From the NCBI GenBank assembly GCA_001051155.2, contig JYIP02000002.1, forward strand, positions 131,583 through 195,582: 64,000 nt of DNA, in the 5' to 3' direction. Positions 24,348-36,573 of the stretch are shown here, piece after piece (the stretch's first letter is position 1; the number at the start of each line of letters is the position of its first letter). The position numbers were made by a program, and so were the translations under genes. The notes beneath the pieces were generated by a model. It searched no databases. It was given only the letters and a program-made list of their open reading frames with translations, and was not told the origin of the DNA. The DNA comes from Chrysoporthe austroafricana (Eukaryota; Ascomycota; Sordariomycetes; Diaporthales; Cryphonectriaceae).

Positions 24348-25759
24348 CGCATCAGTATCCCTCACCTCACATGCGACAGTAACAGTGGCCCCGCCATTGT
24401 CAACAGTACCTGGGCAGCCTGCTCAGGTACTACCCCCGTGCCGTAAGGATGTAGTGGGCCGCCGCCCACGCTCCATACCATACTCACTCAGTACTCCGTA
24501 CACGGCATACATAGTAGTACGTACCCAGTACTGCAGGGCGTGGCGGCTGTACTAGTGATCCGTACAGTATGGCATCCACGGTACGCGCAGGGCCAGGACC
24601 GCCGAACCGTGGACCGTGGACAGTGGGCGGTGGGCTGCGGTGGACAGTGAACGGTGGGCAGTGAATGGGGGCAGGCAAGTAAGTGGCAGGCCAGCAGCAG
24701 CACCACCACCACCAGCAACCCAGCGCCAGCACCAGCAGGAGGAGGACAGCGCTGGCTGGCTGGGCTGGCTGGGCGGGCTGGGCTGGCTGGCCGGCGCGGG
24801 TGTGGGTCGGCTGGGGTGGGCTGCTCACAATCCAATTCGGCGGGTGCCCATGCAAGTACTCCATAATATCCCCAGCAGGTACTGTACTGTACGCAGTACT
24901 GGGTATGGGTATGATGGGTATGCTGGGCATGTCCCCTCAGTGTTAATAAAAGCACCCCCCCCCCAGGCACAGACAGACAGAGGGGACCAGAGAACGAGGG
25001 AGAAGAAGAAAAAATTATGGGCCTCGACCTCCACTACCGCCTGCAGCCTCCTCGGCCATCCAGGTCGCCTCGTCCTGCCTCCGAACCCGACGTCGACATA
25101 TCAACACCGCCTTCACTCCCTACTGCCGCCGCTGCACCTCCAGGCCCGACCAGCCCCCCACCGGCCTCCTGCTGTCGATATTTGCACTGCCCAGGGCAGC
25201 GACTCCCACGACACCAGCAGCAGCAGCAGTAGCAGCAGCGGGCGACCTGAAGCAGCAGCAGCAGCAACAGCCGCCTCCTCTTCTTCCTCTCCTGGTCCTG
25301 CCGCCATCGTCTCTCCCTCCTGCACACCAACCACGCCCCGTGTGCCTCTGTCGTTACTGATCCCTCGTCTTCTTCTTCTTCTTCTGCCTCCTCCTCCTCC
25401 TCCTCCTCCTCCTCCTCCTCTCCTCCTCCTCCTCTCCTCCCCCTCCGCCCTGGCCCCCCTCTCAGGGACCCGTTTGTCTGTCGCTGTCTCTCGCCTTGAA
25501 AACCCGAGCGCCTCCCGCCGCAGCGTGACCAAGGAGCTGTCGTCAGACCATCCATCCTCCTACGTCTGTCTCTTCACGCACACAGAGGCACATTTGTGGT
25601 CATCGCGCACGCACAAGAACGCCGCCAGGCTTGAGATCATATTAATAGGGTCCCTACCGGCCTCGCCCACACCCTCCAAGGAACAGCATCGCCACCACTG
25701 CCAGCAGCAGCGAGAGACCCAGCAGCCGCCTCGAGGCCTCTCTCAATCCCGACCCTCCC

Positions 25760-25822
25760 TCCTCCTCGACCCTCCTCCTCGACCCTCCTCCTCGACCCTC
25801 CTCCTCGACCCTCCTCCTCTAC
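25760..25822. repeat. 15-bp tandem repeat in the leader of the Zn2Cys6 gene
   Basis: About four copies of a pyrimidine-rich unit with core CTCCTCGACCCTCCT, ending about 150 bp before the start codon at 25973. It lies in a strongly CT-rich stretch that is probably 5' UTR or promoter. Confidence 0.75.
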
Positions 25823-25972
25823 GCGACAGCACATGCTACAAGCTCGACAGCCCGCGATATCCACCCTCCTCCGCCGCCCCCTCCTCCTCCCTCACCATCG
25901 CCGCTGCCGGCTGCCCTCCTCCAAGCTCTCCCTCTCGGCGCGCCCTCTGCCGCCCCCCCTCCCTCTCCGTCC

Positions 25973-28126
25973 ATGTCCCATCCTCCTGCGCCCGCTGGCC
26001 CTCCACGCCAACAACAACACCACCACCAGCACCACCCGTCCGCCCAGGATGCGATCCCCTCGCCGCACCAGCACCACCAGGCCGTGAGCTACCCGCCGCC
26101 CGCCCCTCACCACTATGTGACCCAGGGCACCCCCACGGGACACGTGCCGCCTCCGTATGGCTATCCCAGCCCTGGGGGACAGCCTGTCGACCAGTACCGC
26201 CAGAGCCCGACTGGCCCGCCGCCGCACCAGCTCGCCCTGCCCAGCATGCGCAGCTTCGACCAGCAGGGCCAGCAGCAGGTGCAGTCGCCGCACCACCAGC
26301 ACCCGCAGCAGTCCCCCTACCCCCAGGTCCAGCACCACCCGCAGCAGCAGCAGCAGCCGCCACCGCCACCGCAGCAGCAGCAGTACCAGCAGCAGATGCA
26401 CATGCAGCCAGGGGCGCCGATGGGCTCGACCATGGCTCCGGGCCCGCACATGGGCTACTTCTCGATCCAACCGCAGCCCTACATACACGACCCCATGGGC
26501 ATGCGCTATGGGCTGCCGCCAGGCATCTACGACCCGAGGATGCAGCTGAGCGGAGGGAGACACAAGAAGGTATGTAGCGTGTGTTCTGCCGTTCTGTACT
26601 CTGGGCGCCTCTCTTTTTTTCTTTTTTTTTCTTCCCCTTTTTTTTTTTTTTTTTTGACTTGCCACCGAAACAAAAAGGGGCGAGTAGGGAGGAAGAGAGA
26701 TCAAGGGAAAGCAGAGGCAGGCTTCCTCCTCGGTCGGCCACGCGAACGTGCTGCTGGGCGCTGGCGTTGGCGGGCGACCGGGCTGGATATGCAAAGGGGG
26801 AAAAAAAAAGAAAAGAAAGAAAATAAAAAGGAAAAAGGGAGAAAAAAAAAATGCCGTCCTTCTTGTTCCTCTACTTTCCCTGGGAGTCGCTGACGGTGGG
26901 ATGGTGTTGCTAATAGGAGATCAAGCGTCGGACCAAGACTGGTTGCTTAACCTGCCGGAAACGAAGAATAAAGGTGCGTTGCGCTTCCATTTTCTCTTCG
27001 TGCCATCGAGCTTGCCCCCCTCCAGCCGGATCCAGCGGGAGAGAGACACGGCGCTCCTCGCGCCGTCTTCACCGCCGCGCTCTAGCCTGCTCGTACACAC
27101 GAGGGATGATATTGGTGACGAGATCTGGTGGTGAGACGAGCACCCAGGGGACATAGCCGGCAGCCCACAGGAGCCGGCCGAGAGAGGCCCTAGCCGTGAT
27201 CCGAGAGCGTGCCCCGTCGTGCCCCTATAGATCGCGACAAGGACGCCAGCATTAAGCCGCCCGGGGGTACGGCTTGAGGGGTGGGGGGAGGGGGGCGATG
27301 ATAGGAGACGAGGAATGGATGGACTCCCTCGCCCGGTGGAGCCCTGAGGGGGTGTGCGAGGTTCCCAAACGTGACTTAGTGCGTGGCGCTGGCGTGGTTC
27401 CTGGCCTAGCCGGCTCGCTCGCGTCAACGGTTGTGGATGGCGTCTGACCGGGAAGCCAAGGCCGGCCCATCCTTGACCTGACCTGAAAGCGTCTCGGCGG
27501 GTCGCGCCGAGCACACGCAGCCAGCGGCCGAAGGGGGGGCCGAGGGCGAGGACGAGGGAGAGACAGACAGACAAGACAGGGAGACAGGGAGACAGGGAGA
27601 CAGGGAGACAGGGAGACAGAGAGGCGGCGCGCGCGAGCGAGCGAGGGAGGGCTCCACGTGCCAGAAGACGACGACGCCAGCCGGGCCTGACGCCAGCCCC
27701 ATCGTCCCGTCCCGGCGCGCGTCGTCTTCTGTCTCGTCTGTCTCGTCTATCGCCTCGTCTCGTCCCCAGCCCAGCGCCGCCCAGCGCAGCCCAGCGCCGC
27801 CCAGCGCAGCCCAGCGCAGGCATCCCTGCCCGCCTCGCCTGCGCTTGTTGTTCCTGCATTCGCTTCCGCCTCCTCGGCTCGCTCGCTCACGGCATATCCA
27901 CTCCCCACTGCAAGGCAGGCCTCCTGGCTCCACCGGCACCGCGCCAATTGTCTCCCTCCGCTCGTTTCCTCTTTGTCATAGCCGAGATGGGCCTGCGCCT
28001 GCGTGTCTGGGGGCTAACGTGCAGCTGTCTGCCCCGAATCTAGTGCGACGAGACACACCCCACGTGCAACAACTGCAAGAAGTCCAAGCGCGAATGTCTG
28101 GGCTACGACCCCATCTTCAAGCAGCA

Positions 28127-28170
<44 letters not shown>

Positions 28171-29480
28171 GCCCGACCGCCCTCCTGCCGGCACCTAACG
28201 GCGACGTCTCGCCCCCCGCGTCCACCACTAGCTCGACCGCCCCCTCGACCACGCCCGCGCCCTATACTACGCACCCCACGCCGGTCCTAACGCCTAGCGA
28301 GCCCTCGGCGGGCGCGCGCGACGCCTGCGACGGGGAGCCCGCCGTCAAGGCCGACGGCTTCGACCTCGAGAAGGCCTCCGCCGCCAACATCGACCCGACC
28401 CTGCCCTCCACCTTCGCCCTCGTCGGCGCCGATACGACCGTTTCCGCGCCCGCGGCAGACTTCCTGGCCCAGCAGCCCGGCGAGGCGCTGCAACTCAGAG
28501 GTGGCGGCTCCCCTTTCAGTTTCACCTCCTCGTCCGCCGCCTTCCCCTCTCCCCTGCCCCTGCCCTCACCCTCACTGCCTCCCAACCCGCCCGCACCAGG
28601 CGCACACGCTTACTCGAGTCCCTCAGTAAAGATGAAAGTCGATGACCTCGTCGCCACGTCGGGGTCGGCGCCCCCGGAGACGAGCCTGATGCCGACGCCC
28701 CAGTCCGTGGAGGAGCTCACCAGGATCTACTACGAGATCTACGTCCCGGGCCTCTGCCAGTTCTTCGAGTCCCAGTGGTTCAACTTCAAGACCGAGGGCC
28801 GCAACCCCGTCACCATCTTCCTGCACAACCGGCCGCTCATCTCCCTCCTCGGCAGCTTCCTTGTCTCCCTGCATACCGTCAACGCGGACCCTGCCCACAT
28901 CGCCTTCTGCAGCCACCTCGAGACCCGCGTCGTCTGGGCCCTGGCGAAGCTGGCCTACACGGTCCCGCCCGGCACTAACCCGCCGTGTGATGACCCCCCT
29001 CCTGACGACGACGCCGTCGAGGCCCGCAACCGCGTCCGCGTCGTCGAGGTCCTCCTAGAGGGCGATGGCCTGGCGGCGAACCCCCTGCTGCCGCCTCCCA
29101 GGAATGCAGACCCGCAGCGGCGCAAGGAGTACGAGTTCTGGCACTCCCTGGCCGAGTTCCTGCGGCTAGCCGACCACGCGGAGCGGCAGGCCCTCCTCCA
29201 GAGGCTGCGCATGCTGCTGGACGGCCGCGAGAACCGCGATCTGCTGTACTCGATCGCCATCATACGGCATCTCGCCCCCGAGTATGAGCCCGGCTGGGAA
29301 GACAGGGTGCCAGACCACCTGAACGAGAAGGAACCCCTGAACCAGCTTCACGTGGCAATCCAGTTCGTCAAGGCAGAGAGCTCGCCGACCGGTGGCACTA
29401 CCAACGTCGTCCGGCACCTCTCGTACCTGGCCGCCAGGGCCCTCATCAACCCTGGGGTCAACATCCCCCGGAAGACCTAG
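25973..29480 (+). CDS. Zn(II)2Cys6 transcription factor
   Basis: Fungal zinc-cluster regulator, nuclear and DNA-binding. Exons 25973-26569, 26917-26973 and 28044-29480 give 696 residues. The first 199 residues are Pro/Gln/His-rich and disordered. The zinc cluster is built from exon 2 (KTGCLTCRKRRIK) and the first codons of exon 3: cysteines 209, 212, 219, 226, 229 and 236 fit CX2CX6CX6CX2CX6C exactly. It is followed by LGYDPIFK and a 17-Gln run (CAG codons, 28122-28172). The C-terminal half, from about 28630, is a helical domain (EELTRIYYEIYVPGLCQFFE onwards) typical of fungal regulators of this kind. Target genes cannot be inferred. The second intron, 1,070 nt, is exceptionally long and splits the zinc cluster between its second and third cysteines. 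Confidence 0.87.
27563..27619. repeat. (AGACAGGG)n octamer array inside an intron
   Basis: About six octamer units in the 1,070-nt intron of the zinc-cluster gene. A second array of 10-bp CCCAGCGC-type units follows at 27770-27832 in the same intron. Confidence 0.85.
27770..27832. repeat. 10-bp CCCAGCGC(A/C)G repeat array inside an intron
   Basis: About six decamers differing at one or two bases, in the long intron of the zinc-cluster gene. Confidence 0.8.
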
Positions 29481-30346
29481 ACACCCCCCGTGTGTTGCGT
29501 GCTCGCAATGTCTCTCGCGCCTGTAAGCAATACGGGTGCGAGCAGCCTGCAGAGGATATAGACCTGACAGAAGCACACAAACTAGCATATAATCACCACC
29601 AAAAAAAAGGAAAAGGGTAAAAAGAAAAAGGAAAAAAAAAAAACAAAAAAACATGGCCTTGTGGTGTGGAGGAACTGGTCCTTTCTTTTGCATGCGGCGT
29701 GGGTACTTTTCAAAAAAACACGGGAACCAAGGGAAGGGAGTCAGCATAGCTTCTGCGTCCTCGTCATGCATTTTCAGATGTTAAAAGAGGGGTGGGGGTA
29801 TGCGGGAGGCTTGTATATTATAGCATCAACCACCGACCTCAGCCGGTCGACGGGCGTCTGGGCTTTCAGATCAACCAAAAGGGGCGGCAGTCGGCGGTCA
29901 ATCCGGTCCACGGCCACGGATCAACCGACACTGTATTTCTAGTAAATTAATCAATAGGGCGACAGCAGTCTCCGGGGCTGCGTCCGCCGTCTGTACTATA
30001 TGGGAAGTCAACATGGCTACGTTGTCGAGTCTGCTGCTGAAGATCATTATGGCGTGCCCGGATCGACCTGAACGGTATGGACGAGCAGGTCGACGCCCGG
30101 TCTACTTGTGCTGCCTATGTCTTCTTGCCTGGGGCATATATGAGTTCATTCGTCTATGAACGAGACGACACGACCAGACAACCAACCAGGTGGACCGCAC
30201 CTCATCCCCAACGGCGAGGCGCGAGGTACATGCGTTCGCGATCCTGCACATAAAGACAACCAAGCACTCACAGCCCTGCCCATGCGATCCGACATCATCA
30301 CCATAATCATCATGATCACCATCGTCGTCATGATGGACCACCCACC
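29481..30346. other. Convergent 3' spacer
   Basis: Between the zinc-cluster gene (+) and the hydroxyacid dehydrogenase (-). A-rich runs at 29600-29650 and an AT-rich patch at 29935-29960. No gene seen. Confidence 0.5.
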
Positions 30347-31494
30347 TCACTGCATATGCCTCTGCTCCGGGACGATGCTCAGCAGCCTCCCCTCCTCGAG
30401 GGCCATCCTCACGTTGCCCATCGTCCACTCCTCCATCTTGGCCATGGTCTGCACCGTCGCGGTGCCCATGTGGGGGATCAGCAGCACGTTGTCGTTGGCC
30501 AGCAGGCCCGGGTGGACCTCGGGCTCGTTCTCGTACACGTCGAGGCCGGCGCTGGCGACCCGCCCGGAGGCCAGCGCCTCGACGAGCGCCGCCTCGTCCA
30601 TGACGGCGCCGCGCGCCGTGTTGACGATCACGACGCCGGGCTTCATCAGGACGAACTGCTCGCGGGAGATGATGTGGCGGGTGTGCTTCTGCGCGCCGGG
30701 GCAAAGGAGGGAGTTGCCTACGGGTCAGCCAAATGGTCGTTCTCGCGCGTGCGCACCCGATCACAGACAGACAAGCTGGTTGTTTTCCTGAGGCGAGGGG
30801 GGGAGACAAGACAACCTACATTCAGGGGCAGGTTCAGGCTCAGGACGTCGCTCTCCCGCAGCAGGCTCTCGAAGTCCCTGTACTCGGCCTCGCACGCCCG
30901 CTCGAGCTCCGGTGCCAGGCGCGTCCGGTTGTGGTACCGGATCGTCATGCCGAAGGCGAGGGCCTTCCTGGCCATGTTCTGGCCGATGCCGCCCATGCCC
31001 AGGATGCCCAGGACCTTGCCCTGGGGGTCCTGGCCCTGGGCGGGGGCGTCGGCGGGGGCGGCGCCGCGCCACTCGCCGCGACGCAGGTTCCGGATGCCGA
31101 GGCTGAAGTTGCGCAGGGCGCCGAGCATGAGGAAGACGGCGCAGTCGGCGGTGGCGTCGTCGACGGCGGTCTGGACGTTGGAGACGCGGATGCCGCGCGC
31201 GGTGCAGGCGGGGACGTCGATCTGGTCGTAGCCGGCGCCGTTGTGGCAGACGAAGCGCAGCGACGCCGGCAGCGCCGCGACGAGCTCCGCGTCGACGCGG
31301 CCCGTCACGGCCACCGACTCGAACGTGCGGTACGCCACCGCGCACCCATCGAACGCGCCCGCCCGGCACTCGGCCAGGAACGCCGCCCGCCCCTCCGCCC
31401 GCGGCGTCACGATGTCCGCGAGCCTGCCGATCGCCGCCCACGTCGCGTGTGCGTTCTCGATGACGCCGAGCTGCAGGACCTTGGGCCGCGCCAT
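30347..31494 (-). CDS. D-2-hydroxyacid dehydrogenase (glyoxylate/hydroxypyruvate reductase-like)
   Basis: NAD(P)-dependent oxidoreductase of the D-isomer 2-hydroxyacid dehydrogenase family, probably reducing glyoxylate, hydroxypyruvate or a related 2-oxo acid in the cytosol or mitochondria. Exons 31494-30820 and 30688-30347 give 338 residues. The Rossmann motif GMGGIG lies at 166-171. Catalytic residues are visible: Arg251 in NTARG, Glu280 in YENEP and His298 in IPHMGT. The intron (30689-30819) was placed so that LSLNLPLN continues into KHTRHIISREQF, matching the family. An alternative acceptor at 30711 would shift the frame. The start MARPKVLQLG is typical of fungal members. It transcribes toward the zinc-cluster gene. 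Confidence 0.88.
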
Positions 31495-32111
31495 GCTTGC
31501 GGGTTCCTACCTACACTGGGGCCGTGGAAAGGGAGTCTGGTGTATCTTGTCTCGTAGCTTTGCTCTCGCAGCTTTGCTCGCTCGCTCGCTCTCTCTGTCT
31601 GCCTCTCTGGTCCTGTAGGCTTTCCAAGGATGGCTTGTCCTTCGGGCACGTCCCGCGTGCGCGCTGGTCCGCCCTCCGGTCTAGATATAACAACCGCCGT
31701 CAGCAAGGGCTTTCTCCTAGCGAGCGTTCCCCGAGGTCACGGACGGGAGCCTCCTGGGAGAGAGGGAGGGAAAGGGAGGGGGGGCGTTTACGCCGAGCGC
31801 CTGGACGAAACCCTTCCTCCTCCTCCTCCAACCCCCGGCTCCCAGGCACGAGATGCATCGGCGTCATCCAGCGCGCGGGAACGAGATAAGGCTTCTCCCC
31901 CGCGATGCCCAGGTTCGGGATCCGCCATCGCCAATCGCGGACCGCAGACGAGGGCGGCAGGGCGGGCATGATTGGGCGGGCGCGGATAAGCAGTAAGTCA
32001 TGCAGAGGATTGCGTGCCTCGGGATGAAACAGCAGCACGAGGTCGTCATAGGAGGGAGGGGGGGGCAGGGCAGGGCAGGGCGGGCGTGTTGCAGCTTGCG
32101 TGTGTATGTGC

Positions 32112-32142
<31 letters not shown>

Positions 32143-33797
32143 CGCTTGCTTGTGTATGTATGTGGGATGCATCGGAATGTGTAGACGGCATTGAGCACAC
32201 TACATGAGGGTGTGCCGGGCACCGGGCACCGAGAACACCGCAGCGCCGACTAGTGAGACCTCCATCGTCCAACGGGGCATATCTCCAGATGGTGAGGCGA
32301 GCAGGGTCTGCATGGCCAGCCAGCTGCCTGCAGCGCAAAGCCCGGGGCTGCCGGCTCTGGCCTTCTTCCTGGGAGGAGGTGCAGCTATCGCAACTCGCGG
32401 ACGACGTGTACATACACACATATATATACATACATATATATCCACGCAGCATCCGAGGATGCCCTCGATCTGCCCTCAGAGGCTAGCCCCAGCAACAGGG
32501 GCCAAGGAGATAAGGAAGAAAAAAGCAAATGAAAAAATGAAAAAAAATGAAAAAAATGAAAAAAAAAAAAAAAATGAAAAAAAGAAAGAAAGGAGGAACA
32601 CACGAAGGGGTGCACGACAGGTCGGGAGAAGGGGGTGCTCGAGATAGTAGGACGGGCTCCACTTACAAACAGCAGGCGGGCGTGCGTGCAGGCGTGCGTG
32701 CGTGTGTGCGTGCGTGCGTGTGTGCGCGAGGTCGTTGAGCAGGGCCGCGGAGGAACGAACGGGCTTCTCTGGGAGGGGGGACGTTTATCTATAGATAGCA
32801 GCCGGTGCAGCAGCTATACTTAGGCACTCGGTCCGCGACTCCAGAGGACGGGCTTGGGAGGCGAGAGAGCCGTTCTCGATGAAACACAACTTTCTCTGCG
32901 GGGGCGTGCGAGGAGATGCAAAGCACTAAATACTACTACGTAAGAAGCTGCGGCGTGAGGTGATCACGAGGCGCTCGCCGGGAGGCTTGGATTTTGATAA
33001 CTGGGGTCGCCGACACCGCTCCGGATAATTTCTTTCCCCCACCGGTCCGGTTCGCATCGTCTACTGTAATGCTGCAAAGTTAGACTACAAAGCTAGAGGC
33101 AGAGGCAGAGAGGCTTCCTCTCGTGCGCTTGCGGCTTGCGCGCGCACGCCGCCACCGACGACGATAATCAGACATCACAGGTTCGCAGCAGCGGGCGGGC
33201 TCGGCGTCGCGGCACGTGCTTGGGCAAGTCTGCTCCCTTCCGTCTCGTCTGTCTGTCTTAAATGTATGTATGTCTCTGTCTACTTGTCATCAGGCTTCGG
33301 TTGACGAGCCAACCCATCGCTCTGCTCCGCCGTTCTCGCCCGACCACGGTGTGCGAGGTGCGAGCGTCGTGCCGAGCACGCTTTGTCTTCAAACGCCTTT
33401 CCAGTCGTGCGTGTGAGGGGATATCAAATACATCACAGTGGTATAAGTCGACCCAACGCCATTTTTGTTGAAAAAAAGCATGCTGTTGTTGCCCAACCAC
33501 CACCAGCCCCCCTCCTCCAGATGACCCTCCGCACCCGGTTCGGTGCCCTCATATCCCGACCGGTCTCGGCTGCAGAGCAGAAGAGGAAGAAAACAAAAAC
33601 AAATGATAACTGAAATGCCAAACCCCGTCCCATACGATCGTCGAGATCATCATGCTGTTGAGAACATAGACTTTTGGAGGTACCTCATGAGCGCAATTTC
33701 GCCTGTCAAGTGATGTGATATTACGGCAAGCTGCGGTGTTGAAAGATCCGCAGGCACGCCCTCATGTACAAAAGCAGCGGGCAGTGGGCTGCGCTGC
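31495..33797. other. Spacer between dehydrogenase and S-adenosylhomocysteinase genes
   Basis: About 2.3 kb without a supported gene. Its left end is the dehydrogenase promoter, its right end the 3' region of S-adenosylhomocysteinase. Contains GT/GC dinucleotide runs (32098-32144), an A-rich GAAAAAAAT-type array (32526-32585) and GTGC runs at 32685-32723. Confidence 0.5.
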
Positions 33798-35227
33798 TTA
33801 GTAGCGGTAGCTAGAGAGAGGGGGGGGGCAGGTTAGCGGCGGCGCACAGGCTATACAGGCAGGGTTCGTGCAGGGGGGAAGGAGACGTACTGGTCGCTCT
33901 TGTAGGGACCCTCGACGTCCAGGCCGAGGTACTCAGCCTGCACGGGGGTGAGGGCGGTGAGCTCGACGTTGACGTGGGCCAGGTGCAGCTTGGCGACCTC
34001 CTCGTCGAGGATCTTGGGCAGGACGTAGACCTTCTTCTCGAGCTTGCCGGTCTTGGCGAAGGCGATGTACTTCTCGCCGAAGGCCTTGTCCTCGTTCTTG
34101 AAGAGCATGATCTGGGCCAGGACCTGGTTGGTGAAGGAGCAGGACATGACGAAGGAGGAGTGGCCGGTGGCGCAGCCCAGGTTGACGAGGCGGCCCTCGG
34201 CCAGCAGGATGATGTGGCGGCCGTTCTTCATCAGGTAGCGGTCGACCTGGGGCTTGATGTTCTGGACGCCGGCGGCGTTGGCCTTGAGCCAGGCGACGTC
34301 GATCTCGATGTCGAAGTGGCCGATGTTGCAGACGATGGCGTCGTTGGGCATGGCCTCGAAGTGGCGGCCGACGAGGATGTCGCGGCAGCCGGTGGTGGTG
34401 ACGAAGATCTGGCCGAGCGGGGCGGCCTTGTCCATGGAGATGACCTGGTAGCCGGCCATGGCGGCCTGGAGGGCGTTGATGGGGTCGACCTCGGTGATGA
34501 GGACGCGGGCGCCCATGCCGTGCAGGGCCTCGGCGCAGCCCTTGCCGACGTCGCCGAAGCCGGCGACGACGGCGATCTTGCCGGCGATCATGACGTCCGT
34601 GGCGCGCTTGATGCCGTCGATCAGGGACTCGCGGCAGCCGTAGAGGTTGTCGAACTTGGACTTGGTGACGGAGTCGTTGACGTTGATGGCGGGGACGAGG
34701 AGCTCGCCCTTCTTGAGCATGCGGTACAGGTGGTGGACGCCGGTGGTGGTCTCCTCGGAGACGCCGTAGCAGCCCTGCAGCATGTCGGGGTACTTGTCGT
34801 GGACGAGGTGGGTCAGGTCGCCGCCGTCGTCGAGGATGAGGTTGAGCTTCTTGCCGTCCTTGAAGGCGGACAGCTGCTGCTCGAGGCACCAGTTGTACTC
34901 CTCCTCGGTCTCGCCCTTCCAGGCGAAGACGGGGACGCCGGCGGCGGCGATGGCGGCGGCGGCGTGGTCCTGGGTGGAGAAGATGTTGCACGAGGACCAG
35001 GTGACCTCGGCGCCGAGGGCGACCAGCGTCTCGATGAGGACGGCGGTCTGGATGGTCATGTGCAGGCAGCCGGCGATGCGGGCGCCGGCGAGGGGCTGGT
35101 CCTTGGCGTACTTCGCGCGGGTGGCCATGAGGCCGGGCATCTCGTTCTCGGCCAGCTCGATCTCCTTGCGGCCGAAGGCGGCGAGGGACAGGTCGGCGAC
35201 CTTGAACTTGTGGGCGGGAGCAGACAT
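33798..35227 (-). CDS. SAH1: S-adenosylhomocysteine hydrolase
   Basis: Adenosylhomocysteinase, the tetrameric NAD-bound cytosolic enzyme that splits S-adenosylhomocysteine to adenosine and homocysteine, removing the product inhibitor of methyltransferases. Exon 1 is 35227-33891 and a second exon of only 13 nt is 33810-33798, for 449 residues. Motifs: [16 protein letters not shown] (substrate site), [11 protein letters not shown], the NAD-binding [16 protein letters not shown], and [11 protein letters not shown]. Reading through the donor gives a false tail ([10 protein letters not shown]...). Splicing 80 nt joins CA to C and restores the family ending KSDHYRY, in which the Lys and penultimate Tyr contact NAD. 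Codon use is strongly biased to C/G third positions, as in highly expressed genes. Confidence 0.97.
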
Positions 35228-36573
35228 GATGATGGGTGGCGGGGGAGGCGAGGAGATCGCAGGCTGGCAGCAGGGGGCGAGAGAATCAGCAAGCTGGACG
35301 AGCAGTGTATAGAGAGAGGGGGAGGGACAGGGAAAGAAGAGACGCAGTCCGACGACAAGGAGAAGGGAGGCTCGAGGAGGGTTTTAAGACGAGGTTTGTT
35401 GTTGGGAAAAACTTTGAGCCCGCCGTTCGGTTCGGCGAGTTTTGAACAAGTCCCCGTCCGCCGCCCAGCAGCTCCGAGCTGTGCCCGCCAGGCGCGCGGG
35501 GAGGGGCAGGAAGAAATTGTGGCCGGCTGACGGGGTCGGGATCACTCACGATGGATCAATCTGATGCAGGAGAGAGAGGGTGGGGCGCGGGACGGTCGAG
35601 AAAGGTTGCTTCGACCGCTGGTGGTGGTGGTGGTTGTGGTGGAAGTGGTGGTGAGGAGGAGGAGGAGGAGGAAGAGGGAAGACGGATAAGGGAGGGGGAC
35701 GAGGACGGGGAGAAGTTTTGGTGGTGTTTGTTGTTCTGGCGCCACGAAGGGAAAAACTTCGGAGGTCAGAAAATGGAGGGGCCACTGCCAGGCTGCAGGC
35801 CGCCCCACAAGCGTGCTCCCCACCGCCGCCCCGACTGGCTGCAGCGGCCAAGCTAGGGGGGGTTTTTTTTTTTTTTTTTTGCAGTTGGGGGGGCCGCTGG
35901 GGGGGTCACTGGGGGGGTCACTGGGGGGGTCACAGAGGGGGGAGCTTTGGGGAGAGCAATGGTGGGGAGCACTGGGGGTAGGGGGGTTCTGGAAAGAAAG
36001 AAAAAAAAAATAAAAAAAAAATAAAAACAGAAAGATAATACGCTGCACACTACGTTAACTGACTAACTGTCTGTCTGTCTGTCTGTCTGTGGGCATCAAC
36101 ATGGAAGGGTCAGTTCCCCCACGAGGCAATCTGGGGCATTCATTTATTGATTTATCTATTTGACCGTCACAGAACAACAAGGAGGTCGGCCATCCGCCAG
36201 AGGCTCGCGTGCGAGAGGAGGATGCGTGTCTTGCTGTCCCGTCCTGTTCCTGTGCCTGTGGTGTGTGTGTGTGTAGATCAGATCCTCTCGGTACCGTCTT
36301 GGCCCTCTCTGCCCGGCGGGATGGCCAGGCTGGCCCTGTGACCCCCTCCAGGATCTCTATCCAGCACCACCAAACAAACCCCTCCCTTCTCTCCGTCCGA
36401 CATCTTGACACAGGCCGTGCGAGAGAGAAAGGAAGAAAAAAAAAAAAAAGAAGAGATCCGTCCCACGTCTGTTGTCAAGTCTGATCGCCTGAACGCCGAA
36501 CCATGCAGCAGCCCACAGCCCGAACCGTCTTCGACCTCCCTGTCTCCCCCCCCTGGGCGCCGCCGTCCTTCCT
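35228..36573. other. S-adenosylhomocysteinase promoter / eIF3h 3' region
   Basis: No supported gene. From right to left on the minus strand it holds the eIF3h 3' end, a CTGT run (36069-36091), A-rich tract (36001-36035), G-rich 12-bp repeats (35885-35940), a poly-T run (35863-35880), GGT and GAG trinucleotide runs (35620-35675) and the promoter region of SAH1. Confidence 0.5.
35885..35940. repeat. G-rich 12-bp tandem repeat (G7TCACT)
   Basis: Three to four units of GGGGGGGTCACT, each with a run of seven G, about 660-710 bp upstream of the SAH1 start codon. Confidence 0.85.

Noticed and set aside
24616..26577. 653-codon plus-strand frame overlapping the start of the zinc-cluster gene
   Set aside because: Composed of repeat-derived Ser/Pro/Gln and other low-complexity residues, in a different frame from the real first exon, and without any domain.
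33974..35530. 518-codon plus-strand frame opposite S-adenosylhomocysteinase
   Set aside because: A shadow of strong GC-third-position codon bias on the minus strand; the sense gene is unmistakable.
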